From: Oscillospiraceae bacterium
GTDB lineage: Bacteria; Bacillota; Clostridia; Oscillospirales; Acutalibacteraceae
DNA: 41,352 bases
Direction of reading: 5' to 3'
Assembly (NCBI GenBank): GCA_902790325.1
Contig: CADARP010000014.1
Location: 44,389-85,740, forward strand
Shown here one piece after another: positions 28,274 to 39,520 of this stretch. Below the pieces are notes generated by a model, which saw nothing but the letters and a program-made list of their open reading frames with translations, did no database searches and was not told where the DNA came from. A program made the position numbers and the translations under genes. Each line of letters opens with the position of its first letter. The first letter of the stretch is position 1.

Positions 28274-28302
28274 TTATACCACACCTTTCGCCGTTTGGAA
28301 AT
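28274..28302 (-). promoter_or_regulatory. Promoter of the alpha/beta hydrolase unit
   Basis: Minus-strand TATAAT (28274-28279) with TTTCCA 17 bases upstream (28297-28302), a moderate -35. An inverted repeat AAATCGT/ACGATTT (about 28300-28319) overlaps the -35 side and could be an operator. Confidence 0.6.
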
Positions 28303-28406
28303 CGTTTTCACACGATTTGTACGAACTGCCGAAAACCGGCGGGATTATTTGTGAAAAACGCCGATGCGTAAACTGCCGCTTCGTTTAAAATTTATTCATA
28401 TTTCTC

Positions 28407-28415
28407 TGGTATAAT
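28407..28415 (+). promoter_or_regulatory. Extended -10 promoter of citrate synthase
   Basis: TGGTATAAT forms an extended -10 element, 46 bases before the citrate synthase start. No good -35 hexamer is seen at the usual distance, consistent with extended -10 use. Confidence 0.6.
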
Positions 28416-28460
28416 TATATGAATATTATTTTCAATTCCCAAAGGAAGGAGATCGCCCCC

Positions 28461-29825
28461 ATGAAGAGAGACTATTCGAGCATCACGAGAGAAGTGCGCG
28501 CGCTTGCCGAACTGTGCAGCGCGGGCGGCCGCATCGACCCGTCCCTGTACGTCGAGCACAAAGTCAACCGCGGTCTGCGCGACCTGAACGGCAACGGCGT
28601 GCTGACGGGTCTTACGGAAATTTCCGAGATCACGGCCAAGCAGCAGATCGACGGACAGTCTGTTCCGTGCGCGGGAGAACTGTTCTACCGCGGCTACGAC
28701 GTGCGCAAGCTGACCGCCGGATTCATCGCGGACGACCGCTTCGGATTTGAGGAGATCATTTACCTGCTGCTGTTCGGCGATCTGCCGGGCGGCAAGACGC
28801 TGGCGGATTTTCAGAAGCTGCTCGGCACGTACCGCTCGCTGCCCACCTCGTTCGTGCGCGACGTCGTGATGAAATCGCCCAGCCGCGACATGATGAATTC
28901 GCTCGCGCGCAGCGTGCTGATGCTGTATTCCTACGACCGCAATGCCGACGACACGTCGATCCCGAACGTGCTGCGGCAGTGTCTGCAGCTCATTTCCGTG
29001 TTCCCGCAGCTTTCGGTCTACGGGTACCAGGCATACAATTATTATATCCGCGGCACCGACAGTTTCTTCATCCACGAGCCGGATCCGGCGCTGTCCACGT
29101 CCGAGAACATTCTGCACATGCTGCGCATGAACAGCAAATACACCCAGCTCGAGGCGCGCATCCTCGACCTGGCGCTGATCCTGCACGCCGAGCACGGCGG
29201 CGGCAACAACTCGACGTTCACAACGCACGTCGTCACCTCCTCCGGAACCGATACGTATTCCGCGGTCGCGGCGGCGCTCGGCTCGCTCAAAGGACCCAAG
29301 CACGGCGGCGCGAACATCAAGGTCTGCCATATGTTCCGCGAGATCAAGGAGAATGTGCGCGACTGGAGCGACCGCGACGAGATCGAGGCGTACCTGCAGA
29401 AGCTCGTCAACCGCGAGGCGTTCGACCGGTCGGGTCTGATCTACGGCATCGGCCACGCGATCTATTCCGTGTCCGATCCGCGCGCGCAGATCTTCAAGGG
29501 GTTCGTCGAGGCGCTCTCCGTGGAGAAGGGGCTCGAAAAGGAATTCGCGCTTTACAGCACCGTGGAGGATCTCGCACCCAAGGTGATCGTCGGCCGCCGC
29601 AAGATGTACAAGGGTGTGAGCGCCAATGTGGACTTTTACAGCGGCTTCGTCTACTCGTTGCTCGGCATCCCGGAGGAGCTGTTCACGCCGATCTTCGCCA
29701 TCGCCCGCATCGCCGGCTGGAGCGCGCACCGCATCGAAGAGCTGGTGAACGGCAACAAAATCATCCGTCCCGCGTATATGGCCGTCAGCCCGCGGCGGGA
29801 ATACGTGTCGCTGGAGCATCGGTAA
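28461..29825 (+). CDS. gltA: Citrate synthase
   Basis: 454 residues from the ATG at 28461 (AAGGAGATC six to nine bases upstream; an in-frame ATG 42 bases earlier has no such site). Citrate synthase landmarks are GELFYRGYDVRKL, LILHAEHGGGNNSTF with the first active-site His, SLKGPKHGGANIKV, GIGHAIYSVSDPRAQIF with the second His, and the Asp in NVDFYSGFVYSLLG, then RIAGWSAHRIE. The length and the N-terminal extension place it among the Clostridia-type enzymes. It condenses oxaloacetate and acetyl-CoA, feeding glutamate synthesis in anaerobes. Monocistronic, with a strong terminator. Confidence 0.95.
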   Translation: MKRDYSSITREVRALAELCSAGGRIDPSLYVEHKVNRGLRDLNGNGVLTGLTEISEITAKQQIDGQSVPCAGELFYRGYDVRKLTAGFIADDRFGFEEIIYLLLFGDLPGGKTLADFQKLLGTYRSLPTSFVRDVVMKSPSRDMMNSLARSVLMLYSYDRNADDTSIPNVLRQCLQLISVFPQLSVYGYQAYNYYIRGTDSFFIHEPDPALSTSENILHMLRMNSKYTQLEARILDLALILHAEHGGGNNSTFTTHVVTSSGTDTYSAVAAALGSLKGPKHGGANIKVCHMFREIKENVRDWSDRDEIEAYLQKLVNREAFDRSGLIYGIGHAIYSVSDPRAQIFKGFVEALSVEKGLEKEFALYSTVEDLAPKVIVGRRKMYKGVSANVDFYSGFVYSLLGIPEELFTPIFAIARIAGWSAHRIEELVNGNKIIRPAYMAVSPRREYVSLEHR

Positions 29826-29938
29826 CGATACGCGCACAGCAGCATACCGGAAAGACCGACCCGATCCGCAGCCGATTCTGCATTCCGGTTTTTCTCGTTA
29901 TTTGGAAAGCCGGATCGTTCGCATCACGCAAACAGACA

Positions 29939-29984
29939 AGGAGCCCTTCTTCCGCATTTTGGAAGAAAGGCTCCTGTGTTTTTC
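29939..29984 (+). terminator. Intrinsic terminator after citrate synthase
   Basis: AGGAGCCcTTCTTCC pairs with GGAAGAAaGGCTCCT, one internal mismatch, loop of seven, followed by GTGTTTTT. It lies about 115 bases past the stop codon. Confidence 0.85.
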
Positions 29985-30114
29985 TGCTTTACGACAGGGG
30001 TTCCGAATAGGATTCTTGCAGTTAAAGATTTCTTAAGGGAATTTTGTGTCTGCATACCCGTCCCCGTTCCGGAATATATATTTCCCGTAACCAAAAAGGA
30101 AATGGGAGATCGAG

Positions 30115-32823
<2,709 letters not shown>

Positions 32824-33549
32824 AGGCGCGGTCGTGCGCGCCGGTTCCACCGTATCCACAGCTTCGGAGCTGCGCAGCGAACCGATATGGTATCCGTCGG
32901 CGTCCTCGCGCAGCGTGATCTTCATATACTTTGCCGGTTCGGGCGCGGTGTAATTGCCGCGCTCGATCTGCGCCCACTCGGAGCCGATGATGTAGCCCAC
33001 GGTCAGCGTGACGGAGGAGCCGGTCTTTTCGACGTCGCCGTAAATCTTCGGCGTGTAGAGCGGGTCGACGCTCGTGATGGGGATGATGTACGCCTTGCGC
33101 TCGGAATTGTAGATCACGTTGTAGAACGAATCGGAAACGTTCTGGTGCAGCATCTGCACCTCGGTGCCGAACAGACGCACAAAGTATGCCTCCACGTCGG
33201 TCTGCGGCACCAAAAGGCCTGTGACCTCGCCCTCGAACACTTCGTACGTGTTCATCTTGTCGCTGTCGTAGATCAGCGCGCTGACCGCCGCGTCCAGCAG
33301 GTCGGTCTGCTCGGCGCCGCTGACGTCGTCGAACGGTGCGGGATCCACGACGACGAAGGGTTTCAGAAACTCCTCGTACTCCGCGTTGCGCACGCTTCCG
33401 TCGCGCACAGCCGTGATCTTGTCGACGGCGATGTGCGCCGCTTCATAGATGCCGAATCCGGCAAACAGCAGCAGGACAAGCCCCAGAAAGAATGCGCCCG
33501 TGTGCCGTTTCCTGTGCGTTTTTTGTTTCTTCGCCATGGTGTTCCTCCT

Positions 33550-34788
33550 TTACCGGACTTGACCGTCTCCGAGGATGATGTATTTTTCCGCAGTTAAATT
33601 CGTAAGTCCCAGTGGGCCTCTTGCGTGCAGCTTCTGCGTCGAGATGCCGATCTCCGCGCCGAAGCCGAATTCGCCGCCGTCCGTAAAGCGGGTCGACGCG
33701 TTGACATAGACCGCCGCCGCGTCCACGCGGCTGAGGAACTGCTGCGCCGCGTTGTAGTTCTGCGTCACGATGCACTCCGAATGGCCGGTGCCGTTTTTGG
33801 CAATGTGGCGCACGGCCTCGTCCAGAGAATCGACGACCTTGACGGAAATGATATAGTCAAGAAATTCCTTCGCGTAGTCTTCTTCCGTTGCGGGCACCGC
33901 GTCCGGCACAAGGGCGCAGACCGTCTCGTCGCCGCGGATCTCCACGTTCGCCTCGCGCAGCTTTGCGCACACGGGCGCGACGGCACGCTCGGCGATCGCG
34001 CGGTGCACAAGCAGGCTTTCGCACGCGTTGCAGACCGAGGGACGCGAGACCTTGGCGTTAAAGACGATCTTCTCCGCCATGTCGAGGTCGGCGTCCTTGT
34101 CGATATAGACGTGGCAGTTGCCGGTGCCCGTCTCGATGACCGGCACGGTGGCGTTCTGCACCACGGCGCGGATGAGCCCCGCACCGCCGCGCGGGATCAG
34201 CACGTCCACGTAGTCGTTCATTTTCATCAGCGCGTTGGCGCTGTCGCGGGAGGTGTCCTCCACAAGCTGGATGCAGTCGCGCGGCAGTCCCGCCGCCTCG
34301 GCCGCTTCGCGCATACAGTCGGCGATTGCCGTGTTCGAGCGGATCGCTTCCTTGCCGCCGCGCAGGATCACGGCGTTGCCCGCCTTCAGGCACAGCGCCG
34401 CCGCGTCGCTCGTCACATTCGGACGCGCTTCAAAAATCACCGCGATCACGCCCAGCGGCACGCTGATCTTGCGGATCTGCAGACCGTTCGGGCGCGTCTC
34501 GCCCCACAGCACTCTGCCCACGGGATCGGCCGCAGCCGCGACCTCGCGCACGCCCTGCGCCATGCCCGCGATCCGCGCTTCCGACAGCGCCAGTCTGTCC
34601 AGCAGTCCCTGGTTCATGCCGGCGTCCCTGCCGCTTTGCAGATCCTGTGCGTTCGCCTCGAGGATGTACGGCGTCTTTGCGATCAGCGCGTCCGCGATCG
34701 CGTTCAAAGCGTTGTCTTTCAAAGCACGCGGCGCGCACGCAAGAACCGCCGCCGCTTCTTTCGCCTGTTTTCCGAGCATTTCGAGCAT
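33550..34788 (-). CDS. proA: Gamma-glutamyl phosphate reductase
   Basis: 412 residues, usual length. The aldehyde-dehydrogenase fold shows PLGVIAVIFEARPNVTSDAAALCLKAGNAVILRGGKEA, the loop YVDVLIPRGGAGLI, the catalytic Cys in RPSVCNACESLLVH, and the C-terminal NASTRFTDGGEFGFGAEIGISTQKLHARGP. It reduces gamma-glutamyl phosphate made by ProB to the semialdehyde, the second step of proline synthesis. It starts five bases after the proB stop on the minus strand, consistent with one operon and a ProB-ProA complex. Confidence 0.97.
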   Translation of the reverse strand: MLEMLGKQAKEAAAVLACAPRALKDNALNAIADALIAKTPYILEANAQDLQSGRDAGMNQGLLDRLALSEARIAGMAQGVREVAAAADPVGRVLWGETRPNGLQIRKISVPLGVIAVIFEARPNVTSDAAALCLKAGNAVILRGGKEAIRSNTAIADCMREAAEAAGLPRDCIQLVEDTSRDSANALMKMNDYVDVLIPRGGAGLIRAVVQNATVPVIETGTGNCHVYIDKDADLDMAEKIVFNAKVSRPSVCNACESLLVHRAIAERAVAPVCAKLREANVEIRGDETVCALVPDAVPATEEDYAKEFLDYIISVKVVDSLDEAVRHIAKNGTGHSECIVTQNYNAAQQFLSRVDAAAVYVNASTRFTDGGEFGFGAEIGISTQKLHARGPLGLTNLTAEKYIILGDGQVR

Positions 34789-34793
34789 GATCT

Positions 34794-35579
34794 TTATTCT
34801 CCTTGTCTTTTAAAATGCGTACCCACCTGCCGGCCGTCCAGCAGACGGTAGATGTCCTCGGGATTCGATCCGTTCATGATGACCGTGTCAATGCCCGCTT
34901 CCGTCGCAAGTTTCGCCGCGCCGAGCTTCGTCGCCATGCCGCCCGTGCCCAGATGCGACACGCTCGGTCCTGCCATATGCAGCAGCGTATCGTCGATCTT
35001 TTCCACCAGCGGGATCAGCACCGCGTTCTCGTCCTCGGCGGGATTGGCGGTATAGAAGCCGTCGATGTCGGACAGGATCACCAGCGTGTCCGCGCCGACC
35101 AGCCGCGCGACCTGCGCGGACAGGTTGTCGTTGTCGCCGTAGACGATCTCCTCCACGGCAACGCTGTCGTTTTCGTTGATGATCGGGATCGCGCCGTACT
35201 CGAACAGCTTCTCGAAGCAGTTGACGAGATTTTCGCGCCGCTCCGCGTTTTCAACGTCGCTGCGGGTGATCAGCAGCTGCCCGACCGTGTGGCCGTACTC
35301 GCTGAACACCTTGTCGTACATGAACATCAGCTCGCACTGTCCCACCGTGGCGGCCGCCTGACGGCCGGGCGTGTCGGTCGGGCGATGCGTCAGCCCCAGC
35401 TTCGACGCGCCGACGCCGATGGCGCCGGACGACACCAGCGCGACCTGCACGCCGGAATTCAGAAGGTCGGACAGCACCTCGCCGAGCTTGCGGATGCGGC
35501 GGATGTTCAGCTTGCCCGTCGAATAGGTCAGCGAAGACGTGCCGACCTTGACGACGATTCGTTTGACTTCCTTGATCAT
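34794..35579 (-). CDS. proB: Glutamate 5-kinase, PUA-less
   Basis: 261 residues from ATG 35579, with GAGGTG upstream; a longer frame to 35717 runs into the M16 gene and is not used. Amino-acid kinase motifs: VVKVGTSSLT, VALVSSGAIGVG, PIINENDSVAVEE, DTLVILSDIDGFYT and GTGGMATKLGAAKLA. The C-terminal PUA domain of the Escherichia coli enzyme is absent, as in many Firmicutes. ProB phosphorylates glutamate and is usually feedback-inhibited by proline. It lies eight bases after the M16 peptidase gene and just before proA. Confidence 0.96.
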   Translation of the reverse strand: MIKEVKRIVVKVGTSSLTYSTGKLNIRRIRKLGEVLSDLLNSGVQVALVSSGAIGVGASKLGLTHRPTDTPGRQAAATVGQCELMFMYDKVFSEYGHTVGQLLITRSDVENAERRENLVNCFEKLFEYGAIPIINENDSVAVEEIVYGDNDNLSAQVARLVGADTLVILSDIDGFYTANPAEDENAVLIPLVEKIDDTLLHMAGPSVSHLGTGGMATKLGAAKLATEAGIDTVIMNGSNPEDIYRLLDGRQVGTHFKRQGE

Positions 35580-35587
35580 ATCACACC

Positions 35588-36844
35588 TCAAACCTCCGAT
35601 CCCAGGATCGATCGGTATCGTTTTTCCGTTTTGGTTTTGCCGACGGCACACAGGGACACGCAGCCGCCGCGGAACATCTCCCGTGCCGCAGACCGCACGT
35701 CGTCCAGCGTGACGCACCGCAGTTTTTCAAACAGCTCCTCCTCGGTCGGCACACGGCCGAGCAGCAGCGCACTCCGGCCGATGCGCGAGGCGGACGAGCC
35801 GGGGGATTCGAGCGACATCGTCACAGCGGCGAGCGCCTGCATCTTGGCACGTTCCAGCTCGTCTTCTGTCACCGAATCGGGGAACGCGCGGCACAGCCGC
35901 ATCACCTCTTCAAGCGCGGCCTTTTCCTTCGCCGCGGAAAGCGCCATGCTCACGCAGCTCACGCCCGTGCCCAAAAACGCCGTGTGGAACGCGTCGACGG
36001 AATAGACCAGTCCCATTTCCTCGCGGATGCGCTGAAACAGGCGCGACGAACCCGTGCCGCCGAGGATCGCGCAGGCGTATGTGTACGCGTGCAGTCTGTT
36101 GTCCTCCAGCGGGACGCCCGGAAAGCCCAGCGTCAGGACGTTCTGCTGCAGATCCTTCGGCACGGTGCGGATGAACTGCGCCGTCCGCGGCGCGGTATAC
36201 CGCAGCGGGTTGCCCGTGCCGCGCAGCGCGCCGAAATACTTCTCGCACAGCGCGCAGACCTCGTCCCGGTCGAACGCGCCGGAGAACACGACGACCATGC
36301 GCTCGGGCACATAGAACGTCTGCATATGCGCGCGGATCGTGTCCGGCGTCATCGACGCGATGCTTTCGCATGTGCCGACGATGTTCTGTCCCAGCATATC
36401 CTGCGGCCAGTAGGACTCGTAGAACATATCCATGCACAGATCTTCCGGACTGTCCTCGTAGCTGCTGCGTTCTTCCAGAATGACGTTCTTTTCCGTTTCC
36501 AGCTCCTGCTGCCGCAGCGCCGGATGCAGCGTCATATCGGCGAGCACGGAAAAGATCGTCTGCGTGTGGCAGGAAAGCACACGCGCATACAGGCAGGTGT
36601 ATTCCTTGGCCGTGTACGCGTTGAGCGAGCCGCCGGTATCGTCGTTGATCTCGGCGATCCGCCGCGCGGACAGCGACTCGGTGCCCTTGAAAAGCATGTG
36701 CTCGATGCAGTGCGAAACGCCGAGCGTCTGCGGCGTCTCAAACCGCGCGCCGCTGCCGATATACAGCCCGATCGCGCAGCTCTTGAGCCACGGCCGCGGC
36801 TCGAGAAAAATGCGCAGGCCGTTGCTTAACGTGATTTGCTCCAT
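35588..36844 (-). CDS. M16-family zinc peptidase
   Basis: 418 residues, a single-chain M16B size. The inverted zinc motif HCIEH is at residues 45-49 in GVSHCIEHMLFKGTES, with the distal Glu in LETEKNVILEERSSYEDSPED. The C-terminal half has the GGTGSSRLFQRIREEMGLVYSV stretch typical of the paired, non-catalytic M16 domain. No signal peptide, so it is cytosolic. In Clostridia such genes often sit near processing or sporulation clusters, but here it lies between an FHA protein and proB. Substrate unknown. GAGG is weak before the ATG; six bases separate it from the FHA gene. Confidence 0.9.
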   Translation of the reverse strand: MEQITLSNGLRIFLEPRPWLKSCAIGLYIGSGARFETPQTLGVSHCIEHMLFKGTESLSARRIAEINDDTGGSLNAYTAKEYTCLYARVLSCHTQTIFSVLADMTLHPALRQQELETEKNVILEERSSYEDSPEDLCMDMFYESYWPQDMLGQNIVGTCESIASMTPDTIRAHMQTFYVPERMVVVFSGAFDRDEVCALCEKYFGALRGTGNPLRYTAPRTAQFIRTVPKDLQQNVLTLGFPGVPLEDNRLHAYTYACAILGGTGSSRLFQRIREEMGLVYSVDAFHTAFLGTGVSCVSMALSAAKEKAALEEVMRLCRAFPDSVTEDELERAKMQALAAVTMSLESPGSSASRIGRSALLLGRVPTEEELFEKLRCVTLDDVRSAAREMFRGGCVSLCAVGKTKTEKRYRSILGSEV

Positions 36845-36850
36845 GTTGCC

Positions 36851-37252
36851 TCACAGCCTGAAACGGTACGTCGCGCTGCCGAATGTCAGCGTGTCGCCGT
36901 TTTCCAGGATCGTTTTGCCTTCAATGCGCCGGCCGTTTACAAACGTGCCGGTTTTGGAATAGGTGTCGATCACCGTCCAGCCCTTGCGCCGGCGGGCGAT
37001 CACCGCGTGGAAACGCGAAACGCTCAGGTCGCCCTCGATCACGACGTCGCACGCCGTGCTGCGGCCGAGCGAGATCTCCCAGTGCGTCAACTCGTGCACC
37101 TCGCCCGTCTTCTGCTCGACGAGCGCCGCATATTCGGGCGACGGGAAACGGTGGCGCAAAAGCGCCGCGGCACAGTATACCAGCACGATCGCGCCCAGCG
37201 CCGGCAGGATATAGCGCGCCGCATCCGCCGCGGCGGATACAAAATCGTCCAC
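36851..37252 (-). CDS. FHA-domain protein with N-terminal membrane helix
   Basis: 133 residues from a GTG at 37252, seven bases after GAGG. A longer frame to 37303 would start inside the -10 box of the promoter and is rejected. Residues about 11-32 form one membrane helix; the C-terminal 75 residues are an FHA domain with SLGRSTACDVVI, the SRFHAVI motif and GTFVNGRRI, the phosphothreonine-binding set. The domain should face the cytoplasm. It likely docks a Thr-phosphorylated partner at the membrane; no Ser/Thr kinase is in the window. First gene of the FHA-M16-proB-proA operon. Confidence 0.85.
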   Translation of the reverse strand: MDDFVSAAADAARYILPALGAIVLVYCAAALLRHRFPSPEYAALVEQKTGEVHELTHWEISLGRSTACDVVIEGDLSVSRFHAVIARRRKGWTVIDTYSKTGTFVNGRRIEGKTILENGDTLTFGSATYRFRL

Positions 37253-37291
37253 GACCGCACCTCTTTTCCAAATAGACTGACTTGAATATAT

Positions 37292-37320
37292 ATTATACCC
37301 CACTTATCCGGAAAATGCAA
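37292..37320 (-). promoter_or_regulatory. Promoter of the FHA-M16-proBA operon
   Basis: Minus-strand TTGCAT (37315-37320), 17-base spacer, TATAAT (37292-37297). It is divergent from the DUF4428 promoter. Confidence 0.8.
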
Positions 37321-37368
37321 CTCCCCGAACGGGTAAAAATACGCGCCGGAACACGAGCGCGGCAGTCC

Positions 37369-37397
37369 TTGATTTTTCGCGCGTTTTTTTCTATAAT
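37369..37397 (+). promoter_or_regulatory. Promoter of the DUF4428 gene
   Basis: TTGATT (37369-37374), 17-base spacer, TATAAT (37392-37397), then AAAAAGGAGAATC before the start codon. Confidence 0.8.
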
Positions 37398-37434
37398 AGC
37401 AGTGAACCCAATTTAGAAAAAAGGAGAATCCGCC

Positions 37435-38274
37435 ATGGGACTGTTTGACAAAAAATACTGCGACATCTGCGGGGAAAAGATCAGCCTGCTCGGCAACCGC
37501 AAACTCGAAGACGGCAATATGTGCAAGGACTGCGCGCACAAGATCTCGCCCTTCATGACCGACCGCCGCCGCACATCGGTCGCGGACATGAAGGAGCATC
37601 TGGCGTACCGCGAGGCAAACAAAGCGAAGCTGCGCGCGTTTTCGCCCACGCTGACGCTCGGCGAGCGCGAGAAGGTCTATATCGACGGAAACGCCGGCAC
37701 ATTCGTCGTGTCCTCGCGTTCTCCCGGAAACTGGGACAACGAAAATCCCGACGTCCTCTCGCTCGGCGACGTCACGCAGTGCACGCTGGATATCGACGAG
37801 GACCGCGACGAGATCTACAGACAGGACGCCGACGGCAACAACGTCAGCTACAACCCGAAGCGGTACAAGTACACGTATGATTTCCGGATCAAGATCCTGG
37901 TCAACAACCGCTGGTTCGACGACATCGACCTGCGGCTGAACAGTTTCGACGTCGAAGGCATGGGCACGGCGGAATACCACAAATACGAACGGATGGGCAA
38001 TGAGATCCGTGCCGCGCTGACAGGCGCGCCGACGGCGCAGGCAGGCTTTGCACAGGCAGGCTTCATGGCCCAGCAGAATTTCCGGCAGCAGGGTTACGCA
38101 CAGCAGCCGCAGAACTTCCAACAGCAAGGCTATGTCCAGCAGCAAAACTTCCGGCAGCAGGGTTACGCCCAGCAGCCGCAGCAGGCCGCAGCGCCTGCAC
38201 AGTGGTTCTGCCCGAACTGCGGCGCGCAGAACGCGTCGAAATTCTGCCAGAACTGCGGCACGCCGCGTCCGTAA
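37435..38274 (+). CDS. DUF4428 protein with Gln-rich repeats and C-terminal zinc ribbon
   Basis: 279 residues. The N terminus has the DUF4428 treble-clef-like zinc site (KYCDICGEKISLLGNRKLEDGNMCKDC). A central mixed region (about 65-195) follows, with no membrane segment. Residues about 200-255 are low complexity, built from repeats of QQNFRQQGYAQQP type. The C terminus is a second zinc ribbon, WFCPNCGAQNASKFCQNCGTP. Proteins of this plan are common in gut Firmicutes; function unknown, possibly scaffold or phase-separating adaptor. It is just upstream of the fucosidase gene, 15 bases apart, and probably cotranscribed. Confidence 0.85.
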   Translation: MGLFDKKYCDICGEKISLLGNRKLEDGNMCKDCAHKISPFMTDRRRTSVADMKEHLAYREANKAKLRAFSPTLTLGEREKVYIDGNAGTFVVSSRSPGNWDNENPDVLSLGDVTQCTLDIDEDRDEIYRQDADGNNVSYNPKRYKYTYDFRIKILVNNRWFDDIDLRLNSFDVEGMGTAEYHKYERMGNEIRAALTGAPTAQAGFAQAGFMAQQNFRQQGYAQQPQNFQQQGYVQQQNFRQQGYAQQPQQAAAPAQWFCPNCGAQNASKFCQNCGTPRP

Positions 38275-38289
38275 GCGGGGTGGGAACAG

Positions 38290-39459
38290 ATGAGAACAGC
38301 GATCAAACCGGAACAGCTTGAGTTCCTCGACTGGGAATTCGGCGTGTTCTTTCACTTCGGCATCCGCACCTTTTGTGAAGGGCGCCGCGACTGGGACGGC
38401 GTCGAAATGCCGCTGTCGGCATTTGATCCGACGGAGCTGGACTGCGGCGAATGGATCGAGGCGGTGCGCGACGCCGGCGCAAAATACGCCGTGCTCGTGT
38501 GCAAACACCACGACGGCTTTGCGAACTGGCCGTCCGCCTGCACGGAATACTCCGTCAAAAACACGCCGTGGAAAAACGGCCGCGGCGACGTTGTGCGGGA
38601 GTTTACCGACGCGTGCCGCAAGTACGGCGTCAAGGTCGGTCTGTACTATTCTCCGGCGCAGTTCGGTTCGGTGCAGATGGACGCCAAGGCGTATGACGAC
38701 TATTTCATCCGCCAGATCCGCGAGCTGCTGACCGGCTACGGCAAGATCGACTACCTCTGGTTCGACGGCTGCGGCAGCGAGGGACATCGGTACGACACCG
38801 AACGGATCGTGTCGGCGATCCGCGCGTGCCAGCCGAACATCCTGCTGTTCAATATGTGGGACCCGGACACGCGGTGGATCGGCAATGAATCGGGCGTCGC
38901 GGACAGTCCGAACCCGCTCTTTGTCGACGCGCGGTTCCTGCCGGGGGAGTGCGACTGCCGCATGCGCGTGGAAAACTGGTTCTGGAGCGAAACGGACGCG
39001 CACACCGTCAAGACGGTCGACGAGCTGATGGGTCTCTACGATCTCTCGGTCGGCAGAGGGGCGAACCTGCTTCTGAACATCGGCCCCGACCGCCGCGGGA
39101 AACTGCCCGACGCGGACAAGGCCGCGCTGCTCGCATTCGGAAAAGCGATCCGCGAGCGGTTCGCGCATCCGCTCGGCTGTACCTGCACGCAGGAAGGCGG
39201 CACGCTCACGCTCGAAATGCCGCCGCAGCTCGTCAACCACGTCGTGCTGTCGGAGGCGATCACGGAGGATGAGATCGGGTCGTTCGGGATTTACGCACAC
39301 CCGCTTCCGTACGGCGCGCCGATCTGCGTTTACCGCGGGACGACCGTCGGGCACAAGGCAATCTGCGCCTTCCCGACGATCAAAACCGGCAGGCTGGAGA
39401 TCCGCGCGGACAAAGAAAAACGCCTCTCGGCCGAGGCGCATTACGTGCGGAGATATTGA
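38290..39459 (+). CDS. Alpha-L-fucosidase, glycoside hydrolase family 29
   Basis: 389 residues, shorter than many GH29 enzymes and without signal peptide, so probably intracellular. The catalytic barrel is clear: EFGVFFHFGIRTF, AVLVCKHHDGFANWPS, GVKVGLYYSPAQFGS, YGKIDYLWFDGCGSEGH with the nucleophile Asp, then ENWFWSETDAHT and NLLLNIGPDRRGKLPDAD. The C-terminal beta domain begins near residue 300. It should release alpha-L-fucose from imported oligosaccharides; the acid/base residue is not conserved enough to name. Ribosome site GGGGTGGG is weak. Followed by a strong hairpin terminator. Confidence 0.9.
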   Translation: MRTAIKPEQLEFLDWEFGVFFHFGIRTFCEGRRDWDGVEMPLSAFDPTELDCGEWIEAVRDAGAKYAVLVCKHHDGFANWPSACTEYSVKNTPWKNGRGDVVREFTDACRKYGVKVGLYYSPAQFGSVQMDAKAYDDYFIRQIRELLTGYGKIDYLWFDGCGSEGHRYDTERIVSAIRACQPNILLFNMWDPDTRWIGNESGVADSPNPLFVDARFLPGECDCRMRVENWFWSETDAHTVKTVDELMGLYDLSVGRGANLLLNIGPDRRGKLPDADKAALLAFGKAIRERFAHPLGCTCTQEGGTLTLEMPPQLVNHVVLSEAITEDEIGSFGIYAHPLPYGAPICVYRGTTVGHKAICAFPTIKTGRLEIRADKEKRLSAEAHYVRRY

Positions 39460-39471
39460 GGATAAACCCTT

Positions 39472-39510
39472 CGCGGGGCTGCGATTGTTCGCAGCCCCGC
39501 GGCGTTTTGT
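39472..39510 (+). terminator. Intrinsic terminator after the fucosidase gene
   Basis: CGCGGGGCTGCGA (39472-39484) pairs perfectly with TCGCAGCCCCGCG (39489-39501), loop of four, then GCGTTTTGTT. The T run is on the plus side only, so it chiefly serves the fucosidase transcript. Confidence 0.8.
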
Positions 39511-39520
39511 TATAAAGAGA

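Noticed and set aside
37253-37303. Longer N terminus of the FHA protein from a GTG at 37303
   Set aside because: That start would lie within the -10 box TATAAT and upstream of the transcript start.
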